From an uncultured Bacteroidaceae bacterium (GTDB lineage Bacteria > Bacteroidota > Bacteroidia > Bacteroidales > Bacteroidaceae), in NCBI GenBank assembly GCA_944320785.1, contig CALUIR010000007.1, positions 1-64,000 on the forward strand: a DNA stretch of 64,000 nt. The letters are read 5' to 3'. Shown here piece by piece: positions 46,910 through 56,123 of the stretch; positions within the stretch are counted from its first letter, which is position 1; the number at the start of each line of letters is the position of its first letter. A program made the position numbers and the translations under genes. The notes below the pieces were generated by a model. That model ran no database searches, was not told the DNA's origin, and saw nothing but the letters and a program-made list of their open reading frames with translations.

Positions 46910-46948
46910 TAAAAAAACTCCTTCCTCATATTTGATGAGGAAGGAGTC
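46910..46948 (-). terminator. Terminator after the rpmB-rpmG-DUF4295 genes
   Basis: A perfect 13-bp stem (46917-46929 with 46935-46947) followed on the minus strand by seven T residues. It separates the ribosomal genes from the ftsY operon. Confidence 0.92.
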
Positions 46949-46970
46949 CGTCCATTAAAAGAAAATTAAT

Positions 46971-47126
46971 TTATTTCTTGAAAAAATCTTGCACTTTTTC
47001 GTTCGGAACCATTTGTTCGTCAAAAACGTATGCGCCGGTCTTCGGGGACTTCACCATCTTAATCACTTTCGTGTAAGAGCGTCCTTCCTTTCCCGTTTGC
47101 AGGGTTGCCACTGTTTTCTTTGCCAT
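46971..47126 (-). CDS. DUF4295 protein, ribosome-associated small protein
   Basis: A 51-residue basic protein starting MAKKTVATLQTGKEG and ending VQDFFKK, matching the Bacteroidota-only family DUF4295. It lies 11 bases after rpmG, as is constant across the phylum. I recall that ribosome structures from Flavobacterium revealed a phylum-specific large-subunit protein termed bL38; this family is the likely candidate, but I cannot verify that here. The short length makes it easy to miss. Confidence 0.88.
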   Translation of the reverse strand: MAKKTVATLQTGKEGRSYTKVIKMVKSPKTGAYVFDEQMVPNEKVQDFFKK

Positions 47127-47137
47127 AAGTCAACTGA

Positions 47138-47326
47138 TTACTTTATTTCTTTATGAATTGTCATTCTCTTCAAAATGGGATTGTACTTCTTCAGTTCCAA
47201 TCTTTCGGATGTATTTTTCCGGTTCTTCGTCGTGATATAGCGGGAAGTACCCGGCATGCCGCTGTCCTTATGCTCGGTGCATTCCAAGATAACCTGCACC
47301 CTGTTGCCTTTTGCTTTCTTTGCCAT
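47138..47326 (-). CDS. rpmG: 50S ribosomal protein bL33
   Basis: A 62-residue protein with [37 protein letters not shown] and the C-terminal [10 protein letters not shown] of bL33. The zinc-ribbon cysteines of the C+ form are reduced to one, so this is the zinc-free type. It sits between rpmB and the DUF4295 gene with spacings of 19 and 11 bases. Confidence 0.97.
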   Translation of the reverse strand: MAKKAKGNRVQVILECTEHKDSGMPGTSRYITTKNRKNTSERLELKKYNPILKRMTIHKEIK

Positions 47327-47345
47327 CGTCTAATCTCCTCTTTAA

Positions 47346-47606
47346 TTAAGCAATCACTTTAATGTCTTTCCAATCACAATATCCTTTTGCTACGGCTTCA
47401 GTGAGGGCTGCATCCAAACCTTTCTTGTTGATGATGCGCAACCCGTTCGCAGAAATGCGAAGGCTGATCCAGCAATCCTGTTCTACATAGTAGAATTTCT
47501 TTCTAAACAAGTTCACTTCAAAAGTGCGTTTTGTATGCCTTTTGGAGTGGGAAACGTTGTTGCCAACCATGGCTTTCTTCCCTGTAATCTGACAAATTTT
47601 CGACAT
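47346..47606 (-). CDS. rpmB: 50S ribosomal protein bL28
   Basis: An 86-residue protein with the usual [21 protein letters not shown] opening (core CQITGKK, NNVSHS) and [12 protein letters not shown]. It is the first of the rpmB-rpmG-DUF4295 group. The gap from cinA is 88 bases without a strong terminator, so read-through from map-tsaD-cinA is possible. Confidence 0.97.
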   Translation of the reverse strand: MSKICQITGKKAMVGNNVSHSKRHTKRTFEVNLFRKKFYYVEQDCWISLRISANGLRIINKKGLDAALTEAVAKGYCDWKDIKVIA

Positions 47607-47694
47607 CGCTATCTTAATTTTTATTGTTCTTTTTATGCTTATTTCAAACAGAGCGCAAAGTAAGCACTTTTATTTTTATAAACCAAATAAATTG

Positions 47695-48207
47695 CTAATT
47701 AATTCGTTGGGAATCGCTTATTTCTTCTTCTAATAACCGGTTCAGCAACTTCAGGGCATTTTCCGTAGCGCGCGCGACATTCTTTTCACGCCCATCGTCA
47801 CCGTTTTGCCTGAAGGTAAGCAGTTTTTTCCTTGAAACAGCAGCCATCCATATCGTGCCTACCGGCTTTTCTTTGCTTCCGCCCCCAGGGCCGGCGATGC
47901 CGGATGTGGCCACGGCATAGTCCGTTTTCAGCGATTCCATCGCACCTTTTGCCATCTCCCGGACTGTTTCTTCGCTCACAGCGCCATGAACAGCCAACGT
48001 TTCAGGACGGACATCCAGCAAACGCACCTTCACTTCATTGGAATAAGCCACGATGCCTCCTTTGAAATATTCTGAAGAACCGGGAACGGATGTGGCCACG
48101 GCAGCAATGTTCCCGCCTGTGCAACTCTCGGCTGTAGAGAAAGTCTGCCCCAATGCCCTTAACCTCTGCCCTATCTCAAGGCTTAATTCCGTCAATTCCT
48201 TGCCCAT
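47695..48207 (-). CDS. CinA C-terminal domain protein (nicotinamide-nucleotide amidase type)
   Basis: A 170-residue protein consisting only of the CinA C-terminal domain, as in PncC. Diagnostic segments are [27 protein letters not shown], and the [12 protein letters not shown](E)KPVGT loop. The family deamidates NMN to nicotinic acid mononucleotide, recycling NMN made by the NAD-dependent DNA ligase. It lies 13 bases after tsaD and ends the map-tsaD-cinA group. Confidence 0.92.
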   Translation of the reverse strand: MGKELTELSLEIGQRLRALGQTFSTAESCTGGNIAAVATSVPGSSEYFKGGIVAYSNEVKVRLLDVRPETLAVHGAVSEETVREMAKGAMESLKTDYAVATSGIAGPGGGSKEKPVGTIWMAAVSRKKLLTFRQNGDDGREKNVARATENALKLLNRLLEEEISDSQRIN

Positions 48208-48220
48208 CGCCGCAACATTT

Positions 48221-49240
48221 TCACATGGACACCCTGGAATAAGCAGGAAGGTCTATCGGGCAGAAGTCCTTATCCAAGTATTTGTAATACCCGGTGATGG
48301 CCACCATGGCCGCATTGTCCGTCGTATAACTGAACTTGGGAATGTATATCTGCCAACCGTATTTGCCGGCATATTCATGGAAAGCATTGCGCAGGCCCGT
48401 GTTGGCAGAAACGCCGCCTGCCACAGCCACCTGCCGGATATGGTAGGCTTTCACGGCTTTGCTGAGCTTGTTCATCAGGATGTCCACGATGGTAGCCTCC
48501 AAAGACGCGGCCAAATCTTCCTTATGGCGGGCGATGAAATCGGGGTCATCCTCCAGCCATTTGCGAAGCGAATAGAGGAAGGACGTTTTCAATCCGCTGA
48601 AACTGTAGTCATACCCTGCAATCGACGGCTTGCTGAACGTGAAAGCTTTCGGGTTTCCTTGGCGCGCCAGGCGGTCGATGACCGGCCCTCCGGGATACCC
48701 TAATCCCATGACTTTGGAACATTTGTCAATGGCTTCCCCGGCTGCATCGTCGATGGTCTGCCCGATGACCTCCATTTTATTGTAGGCTTTCACCAGGATA
48801 ATCTGGGAATTTCCTCCCGAAACCAGAAGACACAGAAACGGGAACTGGGGCTGGCCGGTGCTTTCCGGCGTTTCCTTGATGAAATGCGCCATCACATGTG
48901 CCTGCAAGTGGTTGACATCAATCAAAGGGATGCCCAACGAACGGGCGAAACCTTTGGCAAACGACACGCCAACCAACAAAGAACCCATCAATCCGGGGCC
49001 ACGGGTGAAAGCTACTGCGCTCAAATCTTCCTTTCGGACACCGGCACGCTTCAAGGCTTCGTGTACCACCGGGACAATGTTCTGCTGGTGGGCGCGTGAA
49101 GCAAGTTCCGGGACTACGCCGCCGTATGCTTCATGCACCGCCTGGCTGGCCACGACGTTCGACAACAATACCCCGTTGCGGATGACGGCAGCGGATGTGT
49201 CGTCGCATGAAGACTCTATTCCTAATATAACTACATCCAT
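48221..49240 (-). CDS. tsaD: tRNA N6-adenosine threonylcarbamoyltransferase
   Basis: A 339-residue ASKHA-fold enzyme that moves threonylcarbamoyl to A37 of ANN-reading tRNAs. The N-terminal [13 protein letters not shown], the metal-binding [10 protein letters not shown] histidines, and [10 protein letters not shown] are conserved, as is [14 protein letters not shown] near the C-terminus. It is 4 bases from map. The partners TsaB, TsaE and TsaC are not in this window. Confidence 0.96.
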   Translation of the reverse strand: MDVVILGIESSCDDTSAAVIRNGVLLSNVVASQAVHEAYGGVVPELASRAHQQNIVPVVHEALKRAGVRKEDLSAVAFTRGPGLMGSLLVGVSFAKGFARSLGIPLIDVNHLQAHVMAHFIKETPESTGQPQFPFLCLLVSGGNSQIILVKAYNKMEVIGQTIDDAAGEAIDKCSKVMGLGYPGGPVIDRLARQGNPKAFTFSKPSIAGYDYSFSGLKTSFLYSLRKWLEDDPDFIARHKEDLAASLEATIVDILMNKLSKAVKAYHIRQVAVAGGVSANTGLRNAFHEYAGKYGWQIYIPKFSYTTDNAAMVAITGYYKYLDKDFCPIDLPAYSRVSM

Positions 49241-49244
49241 TTTA

Positions 49245-50102
49245 CTAATATGTCAATATTTCCAATCCGTCTTCTGTCATGACAAAAGTATGCTCCCATT
49301 GCGCGGAAGGAAGCTCATCTTCCGTCACCACGGTCCATCCGTCTTCCTCATCCACAAACACACGGTAGGTGCCCATGTTAATCATCGGCTCAATCGTGAA
49401 CACCATGCCCGGGACAAGCAGCATGCCCGTGCCTTTCTTCCCGAAATGCTCTACATCAGGGTCTTCATGGAATTCCAGCCCTACGCCATGCCCGCACAAA
49501 TCCCTCACGACAGAGAAACCGTTCCTTTCAGCATGCTTTTGGATGGCATGCCCAATGTCGCCGACAAAGCCGAAAGGACGGGCTGCTTCCATACCTATCT
49601 GCAAGCATTCCTTGGCAACACGAACCAACTTTTCCTTTTCAGGAGTGGTCTGTCCGATGATGAACATCCTGGATGCATCTGAATAATACCCGTCAAGAAT
49701 GGTGGAAACGTCCACGTTGATGATATCGCCTTCCTCCAATATTTCTTCTTCGCTCGGAATCCCGTGGCACACCACTTCGTTGATGGAAGTGCAGACGCTT
49801 TTCGGAAAGCCTTCATAATTGAGCGGGGCAGGGATGGCACCATGCGACACGGTGTAATCATACACTAATCTGTCTATTTCTGCGGTGGACATGCCTGCCT
49901 TTATTTCCTTCTCCACCAAGTCAAGCACACCAGTATTGACCACACCGCTGCGGCGGATGCCTTCAATCTGCTCCGGGGTCTTTATCAAACGCCTGCTCGG
50001 CACCAGGCATCCTTTGTTCTGATAATAAAGGACTTTTTTGTCCAGTTCCGTCAATGGTTGCCCTTTCTCCGGGCGCCAATTATGCCTTATTCTTCTGAGC
50101 AT
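49245..50102 (-). CDS. map: Type I methionine aminopeptidase with an N-terminal extension
   Basis: A 285-residue enzyme that removes the initiator methionine. The pita-bread fold has the five metal ligands in NVDVSTILDGYYSDAS (two Asp), GHGVGLEFHEDP (His), FTIEPMI (Glu) and WEHTF (Glu). About 40 extra residues precede the catalytic domain (RRIRHNWRPEKGQPLTELDKK); they carry no zinc-finger cysteines. The ATG at 50102 is preferred, but the frame is open to 50174. It leads the map-tsaD-cinA operon. Confidence 0.92.
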   Translation of the reverse strand: MLRRIRHNWRPEKGQPLTELDKKVLYYQNKGCLVPSRRLIKTPEQIEGIRRSGVVNTGVLDLVEKEIKAGMSTAEIDRLVYDYTVSHGAIPAPLNYEGFPKSVCTSINEVVCHGIPSEEEILEEGDIINVDVSTILDGYYSDASRMFIIGQTTPEKEKLVRVAKECLQIGMEAARPFGFVGDIGHAIQKHAERNGFSVVRDLCGHGVGLEFHEDPDVEHFGKKGTGMLLVPGMVFTIEPMINMGTYRVFVDEEDGWTVVTEDELPSAQWEHTFVMTEDGLEILTY

Positions 50103-50194
50103 CTGTTTCCTTCCTTTTAAAGTTTCCAATTCGGTTGTTATCCTGCCAGCCTTCATCTGCTGGCTGTTATCCACCTATTTTATATAATATGCAA

Positions 50195-50221
50195 AGAGGG
50201 CGTGACCTTGCCACCCCCTCT
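50195..50221 (-). terminator. Terminator after spt
   Basis: AGAGGG-x-GTG pairs with CAC-x-CCCTCT around a 7-base loop, 32 bases past the spt stop codon on the minus strand, with a short TTT after it. Confidence 0.55.
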
Positions 50222-50252
50222 CAATGTCTCTCTCAAACAGGCCTCGGATGCA

Positions 50253-51440
50253 TCATTTCAACAAATCCAATGCCTTGAAGCATTTTATCAGTTTTTCGAC
50301 GGCCCGATCCACCTGTTCTTTGGTGTGAGTGGCCATCAATGCAAAACGCACCAGCGTGTCCTGCGGCGCACATGCCGGAGGAATCACCGGGTTGATGAAC
50401 ACGCCTTCGTCAAAAGCCATCTTGGTGATGATGAAAGTCTTTTCCATGTCGCGCACATACAACGGGATGATGGGGCTTTCGGTGTCGCCAATCTCAAATC
50501 CTGCATCCCGGAAACATTTCAAGGCATAGTTCGTGATTTTCCACAGGTTCTCTTGCCTTTCGGGTTCCGACTGGATGATGTGCAGGGCTTCCATGGCGGC
50601 CGCAGTGGCTGCGGGCGTGTTGCTCGCAGAAAAGATGTAGGAACGCGAATTATGGCGAAGCCAGTTAATCGTGTCTTTGTCGGCTGCAATGAATCCGCCT
50701 ATCGAAGCTAATGACTTGGAGAACGTGCCCATTATCAAGTCCACTTTGTCTGTCAGGCCGAAATGATCGCACACGCCACGGCCTTGCCGCCCGAACACGC
50801 CTAAGCCATGCGCTTCGTCCACCATGATGCTGCCATTGTATTTGTCGCTCAGCTTCACGATTTCCGGCAACTTTGCCAAATCCCCTTCCATGGAGAACAC
50901 GCCGTCCACGACAATCAGCTTCACGGCATCCGGGTTGCATTTGGCCAGTTCCTTGTCAAGTGCCGCCATGTCGTTGTGCTTGTATTTCAATTGGGTGGAA
51001 AAGGACAGCCTGCGCCCATCCACAATGGAAGCATGGTCGCGGTCATCGCACAGGATATAATCGTTGCGGTCTGTCAGGCAAGAAACCACGCCTTCGTTTA
51101 CAGAGAAGCCGGTGGAATAAACCAACGCTTCGTCTTTTCCCACAAATTCAGCCAATTCATGCTCCAATTGCACATGGATGTCCAACGTGCCGTTCAGGAA
51201 ACGTGAACCGGCACATCCCGTGCCATACTTCTTGGTGGCCGCGATGGCCGCATTGATGATGCGCTGGTCGTAAGTCAAACCCATGTAGGAATTGGAACCG
51301 AACATCAGGACCTTCTTCCCGTCCATTATCACTTCTGTGTCCTGGGCGCTATCTATCTCCCGGAAATACGGGTACACGCCTTTGGCTTTCACCCTTTGAG
51401 GAAGCGTATACTTTGCAAGTTTCTGCTGTAATAACCCCAT
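50253..51440 (-). CDS. spt: Serine palmitoyltransferase
   Basis: A 395-residue PLP enzyme of the alpha-oxoamine synthase family. It condenses serine with an acyl-CoA to 3-ketosphinganine, the first step of sphingolipid synthesis. The PLP lysine is Lys242 in GTFSKSLAS, His136 in DRDHASIV stacks on the cofactor, and Asp208/His211 (VDEAHGLGVFG) complete the site. It is soluble and homodimeric in bacteria. Length and sequence match the Bacteroides enzyme better than BioF or Kbl: no biotin genes are near, and a lipid kinase gene is divergent from it. Confidence 0.9.
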   Translation of the reverse strand: MGLLQQKLAKYTLPQRVKAKGVYPYFREIDSAQDTEVIMDGKKVLMFGSNSYMGLTYDQRIINAAIAATKKYGTGCAGSRFLNGTLDIHVQLEHELAEFVGKDEALVYSTGFSVNEGVVSCLTDRNDYILCDDRDHASIVDGRRLSFSTQLKYKHNDMAALDKELAKCNPDAVKLIVVDGVFSMEGDLAKLPEIVKLSDKYNGSIMVDEAHGLGVFGRQGRGVCDHFGLTDKVDLIMGTFSKSLASIGGFIAADKDTINWLRHNSRSYIFSASNTPAATAAAMEALHIIQSEPERQENLWKITNYALKCFRDAGFEIGDTESPIIPLYVRDMEKTFIITKMAFDEGVFINPVIPPACAPQDTLVRFALMATHTKEQVDRAVEKLIKCFKALDLLK

Positions 51441-51502
51441 AATAAATCGTGAGCTAAATATAATCGTTAAATTGCTGTTATTCCTTATCTGAAAAACGGT
51501 TG

Positions 51503-51510
51503 CAAATATA
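51503..51510 (-). promoter_or_regulatory. -7 box of the spt promoter
   Basis: The minus strand reads TATATTTG, 63 bases ahead of the spt start at 51440. Confidence 0.5.
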
Positions 51511-51714
51511 GCAAAAATGCTACAATACATTGATTCCTTCCGAAAAAAACATTCCATTTGTCCTGTTTTCGTGCTATTTCGCGACAGATTTCAGGCATGC
51601 GTTCCGTAAAAACGGTTATCCGGCCTATGCCAGTCCCGCCCGAACAGATGGAGGAATATGGCGCAGAAGCTGGCATTTTTGCCCAAACACCCTCGGCGGG
51701 ACAGCAAATGTTAT

Positions 51715-51722
51715 TAACTTTG
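51715..51722 (+). promoter_or_regulatory. -7 box of the lipid kinase promoter
   Basis: TAACTTTG lies 22 bases ahead of the kinase ATG. Confidence 0.45.
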
Positions 51723-51744
51723 CCTCCCAATCAAAGCAAGCATC

Positions 51745-52770
51745 ATGGAACCACTGAAAAAAATAGTCTTCATCGTCAACCCGATATCCGGCACCATTGA
51801 CAAGGACTCCATCTTAGCCTCCATCAAAGAAGAAATCAACCGTGCAGAATATGCCTACGAAGTGGCTTACACGCAATACGCCAAGCACGGGACGGAAATC
51901 ACCGCAAGAGCCGTGAGCGATGGCGCAGACATGGTGGTGGCCATCGGCGGCGATGGGACTGTCAACGAAATAGCCCGATCCCTCATCCATACTCCCGTAG
52001 CATTGGGCATCATTCCATGCGGGTCAGGCAACGGACTCGCCCGCCATCTGCAAATTCCATTGGATGTGAAAAAAGCCATTGAAAACATCAACCGCCACCA
52101 CATCGAATGCATCGACTACGGGAGAATCAACGATAACCCATTCTTCTGCACCTGTGGCGTAGGCTTCGATGCGTTCGTAAGCCTGAAGTTCGCCACAGCT
52201 AAAAAGCGGGGCATGCTGAGCTACATCGAAAACGCGCTGCACGAATGCCTGAATTACAAGCCGGAAACCTACAAAATCATTAACGAGAACGGCATAACAA
52301 AACACAAAGCCTTCCTGATAGCCTGCGCCAACGCATCGCAATACGGGAACAACGCCTACATCGCCCCACAAGCTACCTTAGACGACGGATTGATGGACAT
52401 TACCATACTGGAACCTTTCACCATGCTCGACATCCCGGCATTGGCCTTCCAGCTTTTCAACAAGACCATTGACCAAAACAGCCGCATCAAAACCTTCAAA
52501 AGCAAAAAAATCACCATCATCCGCAACAAGCCCGGTGTCATCCATTTCGACGGCGACCCGACCATGGCAGGCAACACATTGGACGTGGAAATTGCAAGGC
52601 ATGGCCTGAGAGTATGCGTGCCGCCAGAAAAGAAGAAAATGACAGGAAACATGCTGCAAATGGCAGCAGATTACTTCAGCGGGTTCAAGCCCATCAGCGA
52701 AGTCCTTGACGAATGGACGGCCAAAAACAAGAGCCTCATGGAACGCATGAAAAGCAAAGGCAAGGAATAA
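51745..52770 (+). CDS. Diacylglycerol/sphingosine-kinase-family lipid kinase
   Basis: A 341-residue protein of the YegS/DagK/LCB5 family. The nucleotide motif IGGDGTVNE (about residues 70-80) and the PCGSGNGLARHL segment are intact. The C-terminal beta-sandwich has IACANASQYGNN, DDGLMDI and FDGDP. The family includes diacylglycerol kinases and eukaryotic sphingosine kinases. Placement opposite spt makes a sphingoid base or ceramide a reasonable substrate, but diacylglycerol cannot be excluded. It converges with trmN6, with 6 bases between stop codons. Confidence 0.87.
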   Translation: MEPLKKIVFIVNPISGTIDKDSILASIKEEINRAEYAYEVAYTQYAKHGTEITARAVSDGADMVVAIGGDGTVNEIARSLIHTPVALGIIPCGSGNGLARHLQIPLDVKKAIENINRHHIECIDYGRINDNPFFCTCGVGFDAFVSLKFATAKKRGMLSYIENALHECLNYKPETYKIINENGITKHKAFLIACANASQYGNNAYIAPQATLDDGLMDITILEPFTMLDIPALAFQLFNKTIDQNSRIKTFKSKKITIIRNKPGVIHFDGDPTMAGNTLDVEIARHGLRVCVPPEKKKMTGNMLQMAADYFSGFKPISEVLDEWTAKNKSLMERMKSKGKE

Positions 52771-52776
52771 CCGCCT

Positions 52777-53484
52777 CTACAAATGCAGGTAAAAGTCTTT
52801 CACGAGCCCAACAAACTGGGGCGTGTAGGCATGTCCCGGCGACGCTATCACCAACTCATCCTCCATGCGAATCCCCGCCTCCTTCCCGAAAAGCAGCAAC
52901 ACGCGTTTGGGAAGCGCATGCGGCACAGTGCGCACAAAGGTGCGGCGCATTAGGCGCAAACCAAGGAACACCGCTTTTCCATGCACCTCACCGGCAATCT
53001 CCGCCGGTAGCACCAGCGCGATTTTCCCGGATGGGGAAAGCAAAGCAACGCTCCGTTCCAACAAGCCATCGCATGACAAGTTATCGGCATGGCGCGCCAT
53101 CGCCCGCCGTGCGTCAGGGCAATTCAAGGATTGCGTGAAATAAGGAGGATTTGAGACAATCAAGTCAAAACGCATCTCAGTCTGGAAACAATTAAAGTCC
53201 ACGCAACGCACGTCTATCCTGTCTTTCCATGGCGATTGCACCGCATTCTCCATCGCTTGTCCTGCCGCACCGGGATCAATCTCAACGGCCACAATGCGGG
53301 CATGGACGGCACGCTGTGCCAACATCAAGGCCACGAGCCCGCTTCCAGTTCCTACATCCAATAAGGTCGTCACACCTTCCACAGGCGCCCATGCGCCCAA
53401 AAGCACGCCATCAGTGCCTACTTTCATGGCACACCGGTCGTGCCATACGGTAAACTGCTTGAATCGGAAATAAGGATTTGACAT
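52777..53484 (-). CDS. trmN6: tRNA1(Val) (adenine-37-N6)-methyltransferase
   Basis: A 235-residue class I SAM methyltransferase (TrmN6, formerly YfiC). The N-terminal PYFRFKQFTVWHDRCAMKVGTDG motif (core FTVWHDRCAMKVGTDG) is diagnostic. SAM motif I is LDVGTGSGLVALMLA and the catalytic motif is SNPPYF. The ATG at 53484 begins right at the conserved core, so longer upstream reading is unlikely. Confidence 0.92.
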   Translation of the reverse strand: MSNPYFRFKQFTVWHDRCAMKVGTDGVLLGAWAPVEGVTTLLDVGTGSGLVALMLAQRAVHARIVAVEIDPGAAGQAMENAVQSPWKDRIDVRCVDFNCFQTEMRFDLIVSNPPYFTQSLNCPDARRAMARHADNLSCDGLLERSVALLSPSGKIALVLPAEIAGEVHGKAVFLGLRLMRRTFVRTVPHALPKRVLLLFGKEAGIRMEDELVIASPGHAYTPQFVGLVKDFYLHL

Positions 53485-53601
53485 GTTCACAAATAATAAA
53501 AAAACAAAATCAGCGCGAAGATAATAAGAATTAAAATATAAAATGGTACAGTAATTGCACAATTCTTCAGCCAAGATCTTTATTATTGACCAAGAAAGAA
53601 C

Positions 53602-53609
53602 TAACTTTG
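53602..53609 (+). promoter_or_regulatory. -7 box of the lon-tgt-lptG promoter
   Basis: TAACTTTG lies 45 bases ahead of the lon ATG. No heat-shock-type site is evident. Confidence 0.5.
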
Positions 53610-53654
53610 CGGCTGTTTTCATACTGCCAGATTGACATTTAATCACATAACAAC

Positions 53655-56123
53655 ATGAAGAAGATTAAATACCTAAATGACATGGAGGAATCAAACAGCA
53701 GTCCATTCTCGCTGATTGCCGATTTTGACGGGAATGAAGAACTGTTATCCAATATACCTGTTGACGAGAACATGCCGGTGTTGCCGTTGCGCAACATGGT
53801 GTTGTTCACACACGTCGTCCTTCCCGTCAGCGTAGGACGAATTACCTCGTTACGGCTCATCACGGATGCTTACAAGAATGACCGTTTCATCGCAGTGGTC
53901 TGCCAGAAAAACCCAGAAACGGAAAACCCGGGAATGGATGACCTATATGCCACAGGCACAGTTGCCAAGGTGTTGCGCATATTGGAAATGCCTGACCAGT
54001 CCACAACGGTGATACTGCAAGGCATGAGGAAGGTCAAGTTACTTGAAATCACAGAAAACCGCCCTTACCTGCAAGGACATGTCCAGCCGGAAGACGAACT
54101 TCTGCCGGAAAAGGATACGCCAAAATACAAAGAGTTCGAAGCATTGACAGAGGCCTGTAAAGACCTTACGATACGTTACATAAAGACCTCTGACACCATG
54201 CGGCCGGAAAACGTGTTCGCGGTGAAGAACATCAACAACCGCATGTTCCTCATCAACTTCATCTGTACCAATCTGCCGTTGAACAAGGAAGAAAAGATGC
54301 AACTCTTGGAAATGCCCTCTTTCTCCAACCGTGCCTATAAACTGTTAGAGATATTGAACCGCGAAGTGCAACTCGCTGAAATCAAAGCCTCGATACAGAT
54401 GCGGACCCGTGAAGACATCGACCAGCAACAACGTGAATACTTCCTGCAACAACAGATAAAGAACATTCAAGACGAATTGGGTGGCACCGGCCAAGAACAG
54501 GAAATTGAAGAAATGCGTCAAAAAGGCGAGAAAATGAAATGGAGCGAAGAAGTGCATGACACCTTTAAAAAGGAATTGGCCAAACTGGAACGCACTCACC
54601 CCCAATCGCCGGACTACAACGTCCAACTGAATTATCTGCAAACCATGCTGAGCCTTCCATGGGGAATCTATACTACAGATAACCTGAACCTGAAAAATGC
54701 CGAAAAAGTCCTGAACAAGGACCATTACGGACTTGAGAAGGTAAAAGAACGCATTCTGGAACATCTCGCCGTGCTGAAATTGAAAGGGGATTTGAAATCT
54801 CCCATCATTTGCCTTTACGGTCCTCCGGGCGTAGGAAAAACTTCGTTAGGCAAATCCATCGCCGCTGCGCTAAAAAGGAAATACATCCGCATGTCTTTAG
54901 GAGGCGTGCATGATGAAGCAGAAATACGCGGACACCGCAAAACTTACATCGGCGCCATGCCGGGACGAATCATCAAAGGATTAATCAAGGCAGGTTCATC
55001 GAACCCCGTATTCGTTCTGGATGAAATCGACAAGGTCAGTTCCGACCGGCAAGGCGATCCGGCATCGGCTTTATTGGAAGTCCTTGACCCAGAACAGAAC
55101 AATGCATTTCACGATAATTTCTTGGATGTGGACTACGACTTATCGAAAGTGATGTTCATCGCAACAGCCAACAACCTGAATACAATCCCTCAGCCTCTCC
55201 TCGACCGCATGGAATTGATTGAGGTCAGCGGATACATCACGGAAGAAAAAATTGAAATAGCCCGAAAACATTTGGTCCCGAAAGAACTGGAAGCTACAGG
55301 AATCAAGAAAAGCGAACTGAAATTCTCAAAAGAAGCATTGGCGGCCATCATCGAATCTTATACCCGCGAATCCGGTGTCCGGGAATTAGAAAAGAAGATT
55401 AACAAAGTATTGAGAAAAGTAGCGCGGCAATATGCCATGGAATCAATCCTTCCCACACACGAAATCAAAGCACCAGACCTGAAAGAATATTTAGGCATTC
55501 CTGAATATTCACGTGACAAGTATCAAGGAAATGACTATGCCGGCGTGGTAACAGGTTTGGCGTGGACAGCGGTAGGCGGAGAGATTCTTTTCGTGGAAAC
55601 AAGCCTGAGCAGAGGCAAAGGAAGCAAACTGACTTTGACAGGGAATTTGGGAGATGTCATGAAAGAATCAGCCATGCTGGCATTGGAATACATCAAGGCA
55701 CATGCCCATCTGCTGGACATTCACGAAGACACATTCGAAAACTGGAATATCCACATCCACGTACCTGAAGGAGCCATTCCTAAAGACGGGCCATCGGCTG
55801 GCATCACGATGGTGACTTCCATTGCTTCTGCACTCACACAACGGAAAGTAAAGAAGAACTTAGCCATGACCGGAGAAATTACCCTGCGCGGGAAAGTGCT
55901 TCCAGTAGGCGGCATCAAGGAAAAAATTCTGGCAGCCAAACGTGCCGGCATCAAAGAAATTATCCTCTGCGATGAAAATCGTAAAGACATAGAGGATATT
56001 CAAGATATCTACTTGAAAGGACTGACTTTCCACTATGTAAGTGATATCAAGGAAGTATTGGAACTGGCACTCACAAATGAAAAAGTAAAAGGAGCGATTG
56101 ATTTCGCTTCACAAGAAAAATGA
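53655..56123 (+). CDS. lon: Lon ATP-dependent protease
   Basis: An 822-residue LonA protease that degrades damaged and regulatory proteins. The N-terminal substrate domain starts [20 protein letters not shown] (about 41-60). The AAA+ module has Walker [10 protein letters not shown] and Walker B FVLDEIDK. The protease domain has the catalytic Ser714 (PKDGPSAG) and Lys757 (GGIKEK). It overlaps tgt by four bases, so lon, tgt and lptG form one transcript. Confidence 0.97.
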   Translation: MKKIKYLNDMEESNSSPFSLIADFDGNEELLSNIPVDENMPVLPLRNMVLFTHVVLPVSVGRITSLRLITDAYKNDRFIAVVCQKNPETENPGMDDLYATGTVAKVLRILEMPDQSTTVILQGMRKVKLLEITENRPYLQGHVQPEDELLPEKDTPKYKEFEALTEACKDLTIRYIKTSDTMRPENVFAVKNINNRMFLINFICTNLPLNKEEKMQLLEMPSFSNRAYKLLEILNREVQLAEIKASIQMRTREDIDQQQREYFLQQQIKNIQDELGGTGQEQEIEEMRQKGEKMKWSEEVHDTFKKELAKLERTHPQSPDYNVQLNYLQTMLSLPWGIYTTDNLNLKNAEKVLNKDHYGLEKVKERILEHLAVLKLKGDLKSPIICLYGPPGVGKTSLGKSIAAALKRKYIRMSLGGVHDEAEIRGHRKTYIGAMPGRIIKGLIKAGSSNPVFVLDEIDKVSSDRQGDPASALLEVLDPEQNNAFHDNFLDVDYDLSKVMFIATANNLNTIPQPLLDRMELIEVSGYITEEKIEIARKHLVPKELEATGIKKSELKFSKEALAAIIESYTRESGVRELEKKINKVLRKVARQYAMESILPTHEIKAPDLKEYLGIPEYSRDKYQGNDYAGVVTGLAWTAVGGEILFVETSLSRGKGSKLTLTGNLGDVMKESAMLALEYIKAHAHLLDIHEDTFENWNIHIHVPEGAIPKDGPSAGITMVTSIASALTQRKVKKNLAMTGEITLRGKVLPVGGIKEKILAAKRAGIKEIILCDENRKDIEDIQDIYLKGLTFHYVSDIKEVLELALTNEKVKGAIDFASQEK

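Larger units (their letters stand above)
51441..51744. other. 304-bp divergent promoter region of spt and the lipid kinase
   Basis: It contains the two outward -7 boxes (51503-51510 and 51715-51722) and no gene. No operator dyad stands out. Confidence 0.55.

Noticed and set aside
50253-51440. BioF (biotin) or Kbl (threonine catabolism) instead of Spt
   Set aside because: The family is shared, but no biotin or threonine dehydrogenase genes are near and the sequence character and lipid-kinase neighbour fit Spt better.
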